Positions 35,924 to 45,751 are shown, counted from the first letter of the stretch. The stretch is 64,000 bases of DNA from Flavobacterium channae (GCF_021172165.1 NZ_CP089096.1:2744468-2808467); one strand, 5' to 3'. Program-made: numbers and translations. The notes: generated by a model not told the origin, from the letters alone.

Positions 35924-37054
35924 TTATTCTTTATTAGATAAAATAAGGTCTAAATCATAAACTGTATTAATTTTTCCTGACAAAACAGATACTAATTTAG
36001 GTTTTTTTGTGAACTCTTTTATAACTGTTGGTCTTGAATCATCAATTTCAGATTCTTGTAAAATGGGTTTGATAGAGAATAAAGATTCTACATATTCAAT
36101 AGTAATATCATCATTCAAATATTTTTTTGCTAGCGCCAACATATAAGGCCAAGAGGTCTTAGGCTTTGCAACACAAATATTACAATTACCTAATTTACTA
36201 CTACTACATGTTTTATTGCTTAGTTTTTGACAATCAAATTCTGGCAAAAAGGAATAAGATGTTTTATGTGGTGTATAATTTACAGCTGTTAAAGAATGAT
36301 AACCAGTTTGTCCAAAAGGCATTAATGAAAAAAATGGGCCATCCATCATTGTAACACCAATATTTTTTAAATTATCACTAACCTTACAAAGTATAACCTC
36401 ACAAAGTTCATATTTAATTTTTAAAGGTTCTTCGTTAAAAAGTTGTAATACTTGATTTACAGACGCATAAGTTGTATTTAAAACAAAATCCGACGCATAT
36501 TGTTTGTCATGATTTGTTGTAAGTTGATAAAATTCTGCATCTTTTTGAACATGTGTAATATGAGTATTATATTGAATTTCTACATTATTATACTTATCTA
36601 ATTGATCTAAAAAATATTTTTTTAAAATCATGGCATCATAAGTACATTCTTTAGATAAATATGCCCCTTCACAAAATTCTTCTTTAAAATATTCATCAAT
36701 ATTTATGGGTTTACATAAAATATCTGTATCGGCACAAAATTTTTTAAATTGGGTTGCATTTGTCCATGAAAAATTCTTAGAAATGGCATAAATTTTATCA
36801 AAGGTGTTATGTATACAAAAGTTGTAATCCTCAATAAATCTGTCGTAATAGTCTGCTGATTTTTTTGCTGTTGTATAAGACCTCGGATAATGGTATCCCA
36901 TATGAACACGAGCTTGATTGATATATGTAGCTCTCGAAAATGCTTCTTCATCATGTTCAAAAACAAGTACATTTTCACCTCTCTTTGCACAAAATAGAGC
37001 TGCATAAAGACCGTACAAGCCTGCACCAATTATTATTTTATCAAATTTTTGCAT
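35924..37054 (-). CDS. FAD-dependent oxidoreductase (DAO-like)
   Basis: A 376-residue flavoprotein with the dinucleotide motif IIGAGLYGLYAALFCAKRGENVLVFEHD at the start and an internal strand DFVLNTTYASVNQ that ends the first FAD-binding half. The overall form is that of the D-amino-acid oxidase/glycine oxidase group rather than of UDP-galactopyranose mutase. An unusual insert at about 275-300 carries four cysteines (CQKLSNKTC, GNCNIC), which could bind metal or form disulfides. No substrate is known. It is 2 bp from the next gene, in the middle of glycan genes, so oxidation of a sugar or of a lipid-linked intermediate is possible. Confidence 0.8.
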   Translation of the reverse strand: MQKFDKIIIGAGLYGLYAALFCAKRGENVLVFEHDEEAFSRATYINQARVHMGYHYPRSYTTAKKSADYYDRFIEDYNFCIHNTFDKIYAISKNFSWTNATQFKKFCADTDILCKPINIDEYFKEEFCEGAYLSKECTYDAMILKKYFLDQLDKYNNVEIQYNTHITHVQKDAEFYQLTTNHDKQYASDFVLNTTYASVNQVLQLFNEEPLKIKYELCEVILCKVSDNLKNIGVTMMDGPFFSLMPFGQTGYHSLTAVNYTPHKTSYSFLPEFDCQKLSNKTCSSSKLGNCNICVAKPKTSWPYMLALAKKYLNDDITIEYVESLFSIKPILQESEIDDSRPTVIKEFTKKPKLVSVLSGKINTVYDLDLILSNKE

Positions 37055-37057
37055 ACA

Positions 37058-40000
37058 TTATTTAATGAATTCAATTGGATTTGGATAACCAATTAAAGAA
37101 ATGTAATCAGGTATTTTTTCACTGATTGTTACATTAATATAATTGCCTGAAACATAAAAACCTTTAATGTTTAAAACTGAGCCATTTGAAAGTCTTATTT
37201 TTTTAAACTCTTTCAATAATTTTTCTCTTTTAGGCGAATAGTCAAACAACACCATATTATATTGCAAGCTACAACCATTTATCCAGTTTTCATCATTTAA
37301 ATTTGTTAAAGTAATTCCATTTCCTTTAAATGTTTTTTGTTGAGAACCATCAGATGAAATAAGTGAAAATTTTGAAATTTTCATTACTTTTTCCGCTCTA
37401 AAATTAATTTTTGGCGCATTTGTATTCCACCAATAATAACTATTACTAATTCGTATTGCATAACTATGTTTTCCTGGCACTATACTAAATGCATAGCTAG
37501 CTTTTACATTATCATCAGAAATTATTTCTATTATTCCATTAGAGTCTCCATCAGATTCTAATTCTAAATACGCAAAACAACCTTGTGAAGAAGAGTTAAG
37601 TTGGTTAGAATTAATACTCGCAAAAGTTTCTTCTTCAATTTCTTTTAATGGCTTAACTTTTTCAAAGGCAATTTCTTCTGATTCTTCTGCCCAAATTTTA
37701 GGTACAAATCCAATAAAATAATCAATTTTTTCTGGGTTTTTTATTTCGGATTGTGAACCATTTGTAATATTAAATTGCTTTAATACAATTCCCGATGTGT
37801 TCACCGCGACCATAATTTCTACAGGTGTTTTGGGTAAATCTAAATTAATTTTCGTGTCTTCCAAGCTTGTTATTGGAAACTCTTTTACATAGTTTTCCGA
37901 AAAAGATTCTTCTGGAGTTAATTTATAATAGATTCTTATATTTCCTTGTGAAAAAGATTGTATTGAAAATCCAAGTTTACATGGTAAATTGGTTTCTTTT
38001 AATAAATTTTGTTTTCTTAAATAATCCATCAATCCTATAAAGTGAGAACTAGCTCCAATTGCATTAATTGTAATACTTTTATCAGGATTTAAACCTACTT
38101 GAAGATTGTTTTTTGATATGGCATCAGTATTAAAGAATGTAAAATCTGAAAAACTTGATTTATTTTCTAAAAACCCTGCTTTCTTAATTTTAGCTATATA
38201 CTCACTTTCCTTTTCTTTAAGAACATAAATATCAAAAGTTGCCATTCTGTAAAGAGGAGTATAATTTTTGTAGATATACTCACTCATTTTATAGTATTTA
38301 AAATCAGTATAAACCTCATCTATAGCATGCCAAATTATACCTTTTATTGGCATTAGAACAATAGGAATTTTAGCTTCTTTAATTCTTTCTATTTCAATTT
38401 CTTGTGCTTTGTCACCATTTATCATTAAAGGAGTTTGATTAACATAAGATGGATTTTTTCTTGCTGTTAAAGCATGATAAAAGTTTTTAGATGAAAAATC
38501 ATAGTAAGTTTCACTAGGTTTTAAAACTACATTTAAGAATTTCTTAAACATTGTAATTTCACTTTGATCAAAAGCCACTCTAACTCTTGATTTATTAAAA
38601 CTTTGTGCTTCTAAAAATTTTTCTTGAAAAGAATAAGAATTAATTACGTCTTTGAAAATGGTTGTATTTCTATCTTTAAAATCGGTTTTAGCTGAATTAA
38701 GAATTAAAAATGAAATGAAAAAAATTGTTAACACAACAATCATTTTATTTTTCCTATTAAAGAAAAATGCCAACATTATTAGCGCAAGTGGTATAGTGCT
38801 TGTTATTTTTCTAATATTCGCATACTCAAAATTATGTCTTACTATTCCTCTTTGTGCATTAAAAAAGAAAAATAATGCAAAAAATACGAAAAAAGCTAAA
38901 GCATAAAAAACATGTTTCTTTTTAAAATGATTATAGTATTTCTCATTGTTAAAAACATATTTAAATACAACTGATATAAAAGAAATTGCTATAATTACAG
39001 GAAATATATAATAGCCTACTCTAAATAAAAAATGACTAGTGTCTCCCATTCGAGTTACTCCCCAGTTTTGATCTGATTTTGCGGCAAATAAAAATTCTTG
39101 TAATCTAAAAAATGGATTTATACCTTTTATTAAACATAAAATCACAAAAATTAACATCAAAACTATTCCAACAAAAGCTCCTGATTTTAATATTGGTCTT
39201 ACCGAAATTGTATTGTATTTTATTTTGTCTAAGATTATATAAGTTATTAAACTAGCTAAAACCGCCGCGTAACCAATGTCTAACTTATATAAACATAAAA
39301 ATATTGCTACTATCCAATAAACATAAAAATTTCTAGTGGTTTTGTTTTCAATTAATTTGAGAACTGTTAAAATTAACAAACTTGATAAAGTGAATTCATT
39401 AATAACACCCGTAAAAATAGGTAAGCAAAATACCAAAACAAAACTGTTAAAGCTTCCTATAATTTTTTTGAAAACAAAAAACAGAACTAAAATTTCTATT
39501 GCAAAAAAATAACTATGGTAAAGCATTACGGCTGATGGTTCATAACCATTTACAAAACCATATATAAAAGCAAAAAATTGATAATGCATCATATGAGCAT
39601 CAAAATTTTCTATAATAGGAATACTTCCATATCTAAAAAAATGATCTATAGATAAACCATGATTTGCTGTTTCAAAAAATTCATTTTCTGGGCTAACCAT
39701 TCTCCATGGCTGAGTCATAATTAATAATAACCCTATTATTAATATTGGCAAAAAATAATTGTCAAAATACGATTTTGATAATTTCTGTTCTCTATATCGT
39801 TGTAATAAAAAGTAAAAAACGATAAATGAAATGATAAGTAAAAAAGTAAAAAGATAAAAAGGTTTATTAAAAACATATCCAAATCTTAAATTAACCACAT
39901 TCCCGAACTCTAATAAAAACGACAATACTATTGGAACACTTACTAAAGCAATTGAAGCTTTAAAAAGAATATTTGGATTTGAGTTGTTTTTCCTAGCTAT

Positions 40001-40663
40001 AAAATGAAAAACGAATGTAAATGGAAGTAAAAAAAGTACAAATACTAACAGAAAAGGGTCAATTGTTAGAATATGGGTTTTTATTGAAATTTCAGGTTTT
40101 ATTATTTCAAAGAAATTATTTTGTTTAAAATAAGTAAAAAATAAAAGAGCAGTTGGTATTGATACTAAAACAGGCCAAACGGTAAGATTTACATTTTGGT
40201 TTAATTTATTAAATTTTATTTCGGCTACTAATAATAGCACAAAAAGTAACATTATATAGACCGAAAAGTCGATATTAATAAGTAATAATCCCGAGATAAC
40301 TGAAAAAATTCCAATAATCGAGATTGTATATATTGATTTTAAAATTTCTTTTGTAGCAAAAGCAGCTTTATTTGTAATCCTGTTAATAAATATAAAAAAA
40401 CTTAACGTTGTGGTTATTATTAAAATAAGTGCTTTGTAAAACAAAGAAACCCTTTTAGATACATCTAATCCATAAAGTGAAGCGTTTGAAATTATGTGCT
40501 CTGAAAAATCTTTAATACCAGGCTTAAACTCAAACAATATATTTAAAATTGGTGCAGCTAACGCTAGTGAAAAAAAGATACTTAATGCCCAATAAGCCTT
40601 AAATGCTTTTTCATTTGTTTGAAAAAGCTCTTTTACAAAAGGAATTATCTTATTCTTAAACAT
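37058..40663 (-). CDS. Giant GT-C-like membrane protein with extracytoplasmic beta domains
   Basis: A protein of 1,201 residues. The N-terminal 650 residues hold about eighteen hydrophobic helices; the loop with PWRMVSPENEFFETANHGLSIDHFFRYG and ENFDAHMMHYQ resembles the acidic first-loop region of GT-C transferases, which use polyprenyl-phosphate sugars on the periplasmic side. The rest is soluble and beta-rich (GNIRIYYKLTPEESF, SYAFSIVPGKHSYAIRIS), ending in an 83-residue domain (1119-1201) also found alone in the lipoprotein at 34566-34949. A start at 40705 would overlap the upstream gene by 32 bases; MFKNKIIPF at 40663 avoids it and is preferred. Proteins of this size are rare in such loci. 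Donor and acceptor unknown. Confidence 0.75.
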   Translation of the reverse strand: MFKNKIIPFVKELFQTNEKAFKAYWALSIFFSLALAAPILNILFEFKPGIKDFSEHIISNASLYGLDVSKRVSLFYKALILIITTTLSFFIFINRITNKAAFATKEILKSIYTISIIGIFSVISGLLLINIDFSVYIMLLFVLLLVAEIKFNKLNQNVNLTVWPVLVSIPTALLFFTYFKQNNFFEIIKPEISIKTHILTIDPFLLVFVLFLLPFTFVFHFIARKNNSNPNILFKASIALVSVPIVLSFLLEFGNVVNLRFGYVFNKPFYLFTFLLIISFIVFYFLLQRYREQKLSKSYFDNYFLPILIIGLLLIMTQPWRMVSPENEFFETANHGLSIDHFFRYGSIPIIENFDAHMMHYQFFAFIYGFVNGYEPSAVMLYHSYFFAIEILVLFFVFKKIIGSFNSFVLVFCLPIFTGVINEFTLSSLLILTVLKLIENKTTRNFYVYWIVAIFLCLYKLDIGYAAVLASLITYIILDKIKYNTISVRPILKSGAFVGIVLMLIFVILCLIKGINPFFRLQEFLFAAKSDQNWGVTRMGDTSHFLFRVGYYIFPVIIAISFISVVFKYVFNNEKYYNHFKKKHVFYALAFFVFFALFFFFNAQRGIVRHNFEYANIRKITSTIPLALIMLAFFFNRKNKMIVVLTIFFISFLILNSAKTDFKDRNTTIFKDVINSYSFQEKFLEAQSFNKSRVRVAFDQSEITMFKKFLNVVLKPSETYYDFSSKNFYHALTARKNPSYVNQTPLMINGDKAQEIEIERIKEAKIPIVLMPIKGIIWHAIDEVYTDFKYYKMSEYIYKNYTPLYRMATFDIYVLKEKESEYIAKIKKAGFLENKSSFSDFTFFNTDAISKNNLQVGLNPDKSITINAIGASSHFIGLMDYLRKQNLLKETNLPCKLGFSIQSFSQGNIRIYYKLTPEESFSENYVKEFPITSLEDTKINLDLPKTPVEIMVAVNTSGIVLKQFNITNGSQSEIKNPEKIDYFIGFVPKIWAEESEEIAFEKVKPLKEIEEETFASINSNQLNSSSQGCFAYLELESDGDSNGIIEIISDDNVKASYAFSIVPGKHSYAIRISNSYYWWNTNAPKINFRAEKVMKISKFSLISSDGSQQKTFKGNGITLTNLNDENWINGCSLQYNMVLFDYSPKREKLLKEFKKIRLSNGSVLNIKGFYVSGNYINVTISEKIPDYISLIGYPNPIEFIK

Positions 40664-40673
40664 ATTAATTATT

Positions 40674-41474
40674 TTATGGGTTATATTTCCCAAATAAATT
40701 AGCAACTAGAATCTTTATCAAGTTGAAATTTCCTTTAAAAAAACTAATTTTTGTAGGCACTTTTCCACTTTCAGGATATTTACGCTCTACTGGAACTTCT
40801 CCAACTTTTAAACCTAACTGCGATGCTCTTACCGATAAAAAAGCAAGTAATTCATAGGTAGTAAAAATAGGTCGAAATGGTTGTACTTTAGTATGAGTCA
40901 AATATTTTTTTGAATAACATCTAAAAGCATTTGTTGAATCTGTGAAACGATGACGAGCCGTTAAAGATATTAGAGGAGAGTGAATAAATTTTACCGCAAA
41001 ATGTCTAATTTTTGGCGTATTAATTGCTTTTCCTCCTGCAACGTATCTTGAACCTTGAATAAAATCAAATCCTTCTTCTAATTTTTCAATAAATAATGAA
41101 ACCGATTCAATACTATCCTTGTTATTCCCGTCGATAGTTATAATACCATCATATCCTCTTTCTAGGGCAAACCAAAAACCCATTCGCAATTGAGCACCTT
41201 GTTTTCCGGTATCCTTTTTTATCAGAAGAGTATTAACTCCCAATTCTTTTAATGTATTTATTTCGGTTGAACCATCAGTAGAATCGCCATCACAAATAAT
41301 AATATCAACTAATTTGTCAATTCCGTGTTGTTGTGCTCTTTGCAACTGTTTGTGGATGCGTTCTCCTTCATTTATAATGGGAATACACAAACAATATTTT
41401 GTTTTTCTTTCGTCTATTTCAGTAGAAAGAAACTTAGGAACACCATAAATTGCTTCGTTAGTTTTTGAAAACAT
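40674..41474 (-). CDS. Glycosyltransferase family 2 (DPM1-like, soluble)
   Basis: A 266-residue GT-A protein with YCLCIPIINEGERIHKQLQRA, DIIICDGDSTDGS, the second motif IITIDGNNKDSIES, and FIQGSRYVAGG. It lacks C-terminal membrane helices. Similar proteins make polyprenyl-phosphate sugars or transfer a sugar to lipid-linked intermediates. Being directly upstream of the giant GT-C-like gene, it could make the lipid-phosphate donor for it; this is inference. Its 5' end overlaps the TIM-barrel gene by 17 bases. Confidence 0.87.
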   Translation of the reverse strand: MFSKTNEAIYGVPKFLSTEIDERKTKYCLCIPIINEGERIHKQLQRAQQHGIDKLVDIIICDGDSTDGSTEINTLKELGVNTLLIKKDTGKQGAQLRMGFWFALERGYDGIITIDGNNKDSIESVSLFIEKLEEGFDFIQGSRYVAGGKAINTPKIRHFAVKFIHSPLISLTARHRFTDSTNAFRCYSKKYLTHTKVQPFRPIFTTYELLAFLSVRASQLGLKVGEVPVERKYPESGKVPTKISFFKGNFNLIKILVANLFGKYNP

Positions 41475-42246
41475 CTTGAGTATATTGTATTATGTCTTTA
41501 ATTTTTTCTAATTCACTTCCGCCTTTCATTTCAATTGAAATATAATTGGCATATTTTCCTTTTCGTAAAATAGAAGCTAATTCTTCATGTAGTAATCGAT
41601 GCTGAATTTCTTCTAAATAGGGTTCACTTATATGAACATGATTAATCCATTTTAAATTGTTTTCTATAATAGCTAAACTTTCTTCGTTATAAATTACGGT
41701 TCCTAAATCAAAGTTTACTTTTAATCCTTCCACATTACACGCTTTAGCAAAATCTAACGCTTGATTAGTGGTGTTTACGAAATTGGTTCCATAAATAACT
41801 GGATTAGGTTCGAAAGCAAAAACGGTATTTTTTTGGGATGCATATTTTCCAATTTCTGAAAAATATGAAATGGCAATTTCTTCTTGATTTGGATTGATAT
41901 TTCTGTTTTTGGGCGAACCGAAAACTAAATTTTTACATCCCAAAACCGATGCAAAATCGATAGCTTCTTTAATATAATCTAACAAAGAATTTCGTTCTTC
42001 TTCTGATGAAAATATAGCTTCGTTTCTGCCATAACAAATCGATTGCATAGAAACCACTTGTAAACCATAATTTACATTCAAATCGTCTCTAAAATCAGCC
42101 ACTTTTTCTAAATCAGAATACGGCTTTTCTGGAAAAATTCGGGTTGGGGCAATTTCGATTCCAGCACACTTTTTTTCCTTCAGAAAAGCATACATTTCTG
42201 CATCATTTTCGGGTTGCCATGCGATATTTGAAATGGTTACTTTCAT
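41458..42246 (-). CDS. TIM-barrel sugar isomerase/epimerase (AP endonuclease 2 family)
   Basis: A 262-residue xylose-isomerase-like TIM barrel. Probable metal ligands lie in the segments FAFEPNP (Glu), KVNFDLGT (Asp), HVHISEP (His) and SIEMKGG (Glu), the usual order for this superfamily. Members isomerise or epimerise free or phosphorylated sugars. No precise substrate can be given. It overlaps the SDR gene by one base and the following transferase by 17 bases, so it is tightly linked to glycan synthesis. Confidence 0.85.
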   Translation of the reverse strand: MKVTISNIAWQPENDAEMYAFLKEKKCAGIEIAPTRIFPEKPYSDLEKVADFRDDLNVNYGLQVVSMQSICYGRNEAIFSSEEERNSLLDYIKEAIDFASVLGCKNLVFGSPKNRNINPNQEEIAISYFSEIGKYASQKNTVFAFEPNPVIYGTNFVNTTNQALDFAKACNVEGLKVNFDLGTVIYNEESLAIIENNLKWINHVHISEPYLEEIQHRLLHEELASILRKGKYANYISIEMKGGSELEKIKDIIQYTQDVFKN

Positions 42247-43163
42247 TATTGTTGGCTTTTAATAAAGTTAACAATATCGTGTAACACTTCTTGTTTTGTA
42301 CTTATATAATTCCCTTGTTTTTGAAACAATTGTCCGTGAATGGTATAAAAATCGTAATTCGGAACAGGATTATTTAATTCGTTAACGAAATCCTTTCCAT
42401 AAACGGCTTTATAAATTTCATTAACAACAATAGGTTCTGTAGCTAAGTTTAACTTTTTTACACCGTTTTTTTGCGCGATTTGAATATCGTTCCAAAGGTT
42501 GTTTAGATTATAAAATTGAAAACTTCCTCTACTATCTGTAAAATTTAAAGCCGAAAAGCCTACATCTAAAAACTGTTGTTTTAAAATTTTTCTTTCCGAA
42601 TTTTCGATAGTATTTAACTTATAGAAACCATTTTCTTGTAAGGTGTAATTAGTAACAATCCAATTGTGTGAAGCTAATTCTTGATATTTTGCTTCGTTCA
42701 ACATAGAAGGAATAACCGAAATTAAATCGAAAATAAAATTCTTTTTAATGTTTTTTCCGAATAAACCAGGAAGTCTAACAATTAGATAATCATCGAAGTT
42801 TGAGGCTACCCAATTCTCTAAATACAATCTGTTTTTTCCGTAAGGTTGAATTGCTTCTAAATCAATTTCTGTATTTTCATCAACAGCGATTGGATTTGGA
42901 TAAACATCAACAGTTGAAATTAAAACAATTTGTTTCGGATTAATTTTTTTGATGTTTTCAATAGCTTCTAAAATGATTTCGAAGTCTTTTTCAGGTTCTT
43001 TATTGGCTAAAAATTTCTCGGCTCTAACTCCAGAATAAACCAATACATCTGGATTAAGTCCAAATGCCTCTGTGATATTTTTGGAATTAAAACACAAATC
43101 AAAAGCGTTGCTTTCTAATAAATTAGAACCTACAAAACCAGTATGACCAACTAATACTTTCAT
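42246..43163 (-). CDS. NAD-dependent epimerase/reductase-like SDR protein with altered active site
   Basis: A 305-residue extended SDR. KVLVGHTGFVGSNLL is the dinucleotide site and LISTVDVYPNP the Thr/Ser strand. The catalytic Y-x3-K is replaced by Y-G-K-N-R, so Arg stands where Lys is expected unless Lys at the second place takes over. The protein also lacks the usual long central sugar-binding part. It may reduce or epimerise a nucleotide sugar, or have lost activity. It is one base from the GT39 gene and overlaps the TIM-barrel gene by one base. Confidence 0.8.
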   Translation of the reverse strand: MKVLVGHTGFVGSNLLESNAFDLCFNSKNITEAFGLNPDVLVYSGVRAEKFLANKEPEKDFEIILEAIENIKKINPKQIVLISTVDVYPNPIAVDENTEIDLEAIQPYGKNRLYLENWVASNFDDYLIVRLPGLFGKNIKKNFIFDLISVIPSMLNEAKYQELASHNWIVTNYTLQENGFYKLNTIENSERKILKQQFLDVGFSALNFTDSRGSFQFYNLNNLWNDIQIAQKNGVKKLNLATEPIVVNEIYKAVYGKDFVNELNNPVPNYDFYTIHGQLFQKQGNYISTKQEVLHDIVNFIKSQQ

Positions 43164-44621
43164 TTATTTTTTTATATAATGTCTTGCGATTGCACCTAAA
43201 CCATCATAGGTTTCTTGTAATCTAAAATGCGTGTCTAAAAATTGCTGATCGGCATCAGATAATTTTACGATATCTTGATATCCATCTACAATCCAAAACG
43301 ATTTTAACAATGCTGGATTGGCTTGCATTTCTTTTACCAAAACGGTTAAATTAGGTTTATCAACAACTTCAAATTTTTGTCCGTGATTGTTTAAAAAATA
43401 ATCGTACCAATATTTTAAACTCGTGTACACCACATCTTTGTTAGGATTGTAAAACTTAACCATATCCGAAGCTTCTCTAAATTGAGCTTTCAAAGGGGTG
43501 TGATAATATTTTTTTACAACCACCAAATCAAAAGCCATAAAAAACACCAACAAAGCGAGAAAAGATAATCTAACTTGAATGTTTTTTATACTTACTAAAG
43601 CAATTGAAATCACTAAAATTATTGCAGGAAAAATGCTTATAAAGTACCTAGAAACATATAAAGATGAACTTAAATAAGATTTCAATAAAATAACAACTAC
43701 AACAAATGAAATCCAAGCAGCTATTAATAAATAATTAAAAACTAATTTATTATCAATTATTTCTTTAATGGATTTTGTTCGTTTTTGATTAAATACTTTT
43801 ATTATAAAAAAGGTGAATAATATACCATAAACAAATACCAAAATTTCTGAAACACTTATAAATTCTTTTAAAATATTAGTTAATCCATCATTTGAAGGAG
43901 CAGGAATCCAAGAAGATTTGAATTTACTCAATAAATAGAATTTATATGCATTTGGAATAAAAAACAATAAAATAATTCCAGCAATAACTAGTAATTTTTT
44001 AAAATAGGCAACTCGTTCTGATTTATCTAAGTTAAACAGTACAAATAGCAATATAAATCCTTGAGTAATTACATTAAGTACACTAAAAAAGTTTACATTA
44101 ACTAGTAAACCAGCACTAATTGCAAACCAAATCATGTTTTTTTGTGTGTTATTCTTCAAGAAAATTACAAATTTGTAAAAAGAGAATAATAAACATAGTA
44201 AATATAAGGAATATGCTCTAGCATCTTGAGAGTGGAAAATTGCATATTCGTTGAAAGTAAATAGGAGTGCTGCTATTAAGCCAACTTTTTTAGAATAGGT
44301 TTCTTTACCAAATTTATACATCATCCAAACTGCCGCGATGCCGAAAATTACTGATGGAATTCTGGCTACAATTGAAGTGTCTCCAAACAAAGAAAACATT
44401 GTATTCATAATAAAAAAATACAAATAGGGAAAACTTTCTCTAAGATTTACTTCTGAAATAATTTGTGAAAATGAATGTTTTGGACTAGCAACATTTAATG
44501 TATAAATTTCATCCATCCATAAACTTTGGTAATCAAGATTATACAATCTTAAAATTGTTGCTACAATTAATATTAAGATTATCCATTTGTTGCTTTTAAC
44601 AAAACTAATAAACTGGCTCAT
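43164..44621 (-). CDS. GT39-type (ArnT/PMT) membrane glycosyltransferase
   Basis: A 485-residue protein with about eleven helices. The first periplasmic loop has YNLDYQSLWMDEIYTLNVAS with the catalytic-type acidic residues, and AIFHSQDARAYSLYLLCLLFS is characteristic of family 39. The C-terminal 80 residues are soluble. Such enzymes use polyprenyl-phosphate sugar on the periplasmic side to modify glycans, lipid A or proteins. The neighbouring ArnC/GtrB-like gene (46622-47542) could supply the donor. It lies 2 bp after the aminotransferase. Confidence 0.9.
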   Translation of the reverse strand: MSQFISFVKSNKWIILILIVATILRLYNLDYQSLWMDEIYTLNVASPKHSFSQIISEVNLRESFPYLYFFIMNTMFSLFGDTSIVARIPSVIFGIAAVWMMYKFGKETYSKKVGLIAALLFTFNEYAIFHSQDARAYSLYLLCLLFSFYKFVIFLKNNTQKNMIWFAISAGLLVNVNFFSVLNVITQGFILLFVLFNLDKSERVAYFKKLLVIAGIILLFFIPNAYKFYLLSKFKSSWIPAPSNDGLTNILKEFISVSEILVFVYGILFTFFIIKVFNQKRTKSIKEIIDNKLVFNYLLIAAWISFVVVVILLKSYLSSSLYVSRYFISIFPAIILVISIALVSIKNIQVRLSFLALLVFFMAFDLVVVKKYYHTPLKAQFREASDMVKFYNPNKDVVYTSLKYWYDYFLNNHGQKFEVVDKPNLTVLVKEMQANPALLKSFWIVDGYQDIVKLSDADQQFLDTHFRLQETYDGLGAIARHYIKK

Positions 44622-44623
44622 AT

Positions 44624-45751
44624 TTAAAAAGATAAAATTTTAGTACTAACCTCTTTAGAATCTAACTCGAAAAACAAAGGTAAACGAAGTAAACGATTCG
44701 TAAAATTATCGGTTTCTGGTAATACTCTTCCGTCATGCTTGTCCACATAAAACGGACTTTTATGTAAACTTATATAATGAAAAACAGCCCAAATATCATT
44801 TTGCTTTAAATGATTGATCAATGCAGTTCTTTGCTCTAAATTTTTACATACCAAATAAAACATATGTGCATTATTTGTGGCATAATGAGGCAATTCTGGT
44901 AAACTAATTTCATGTTTTTTTGCCCAATCGATTAATGCCAAATTATAATTTTCCCAATGTGACTTTCTTGTATTTTGAATAGTTTCTAAATTTTCTAATT
45001 GTGCCCATAAAAAAGCAGCAACAATTTCTGAAGGCAAAAATGAACTTCCTATATCCACCCAGCCGTATTTATCTACTTCACCTCTAAAAAAAGATGAACG
45101 ATTCGTTCCTTTCTCCCAAATTATTTCAGCTCTGTTAATAAATTCTTCGTCATTAATTGCTAACATTCCACCTTCTCCAGAAATAATATTCTTAGTTTCA
45201 TGGAATGAAAAAGCAGCTAAATGTCCTATGGAACCCAATGCTTTTTTTAAACCATCTTTTCCAATAAAATAACTATCAATCGCTTGAGCAGCATCTTCAA
45301 CCACAAATAAGTTATACTTTTTTGCTAAATCCATAATCGTGTCCATATCACATGCCACTCCGGCATAATGAACAGGAACAATTGCTTTTGTTTTAGATGT
45401 AATTAAAGGCTCTATTTTAGTTGCATCCATGTTTGGATGATTTGGCATACTATCAGCAAATACTATTTTAGCACCTCTAAGTACAAATGCATTTGCAGTA
45501 GATACAAAAGTGTAAGATGGCATAATTACCTCATCTCCTTCTTTGATATTTATTAAAATAGCTGCCATTTCAAGTGCATCAGTACAAGAAGTGGTTAACA
45601 ACGTTTTTTTGAAACCATAATTAGACTCGAAAAACTGTTGGCATTTTTGTGTAAAAATACCATTACCAGAAATCTTTCCCGATTTTACTGCTTCTTCTAT
45701 ATATTGTGTTTCTTTACCTGTTAAATAAGGTTTATTGAATGGGATTTTCAT
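44624..45751 (-). CDS. dTDP-4-amino-4,6-dideoxysugar aminotransferase (WecE/VioA type)
   Basis: A 375-residue PLP enzyme of the DegT/DnrJ/EryC1/StrS family. The internal-aldimine lysine is in SFHETKNIISGEGG; LLTTSCTDALEMAA and VVEDAAQAIDS are the phosphate and pyridine-binding segments. WecE makes dTDP-Fuc4N and VioA makes dTDP-Qui4N, both from the 4-keto-6-deoxyglucose product of RfbB, which is encoded in the same locus. The 4-base overlap with the formyltransferase gene indicates that the amino group is next formylated. WecE and VioA cannot be told apart by eye. Confidence 0.9.
   Translation of the reverse strand: MKIPFNKPYLTGKETQYIEEAVKSGKISGNGIFTQKCQQFFESNYGFKKTLLTTSCTDALEMAAILINIKEGDEVIMPSYTFVSTANAFVLRGAKIVFADSMPNHPNMDATKIEPLITSKTKAIVPVHYAGVACDMDTIMDLAKKYNLFVVEDAAQAIDSYFIGKDGLKKALGSIGHLAAFSFHETKNIISGEGGMLAINDEEFINRAEIIWEKGTNRSSFFRGEVDKYGWVDIGSSFLPSEIVAAFLWAQLENLETIQNTRKSHWENYNLALIDWAKKHEISLPELPHYATNNAHMFYLVCKNLEQRTALINHLKQNDIWAVFHYISLHKSPFYVDKHDGRVLPETDNFTNRLLRLPLFFELDSKEVSTKILSF

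Noticed and set aside
40664-40705. Fourteen extra residues at the N-terminus of the giant membrane protein
   Set aside because: They overlap the upstream glycosyltransferase by 32 bases; an ATG at 40663 fits the close but non-overlapping spacing better.
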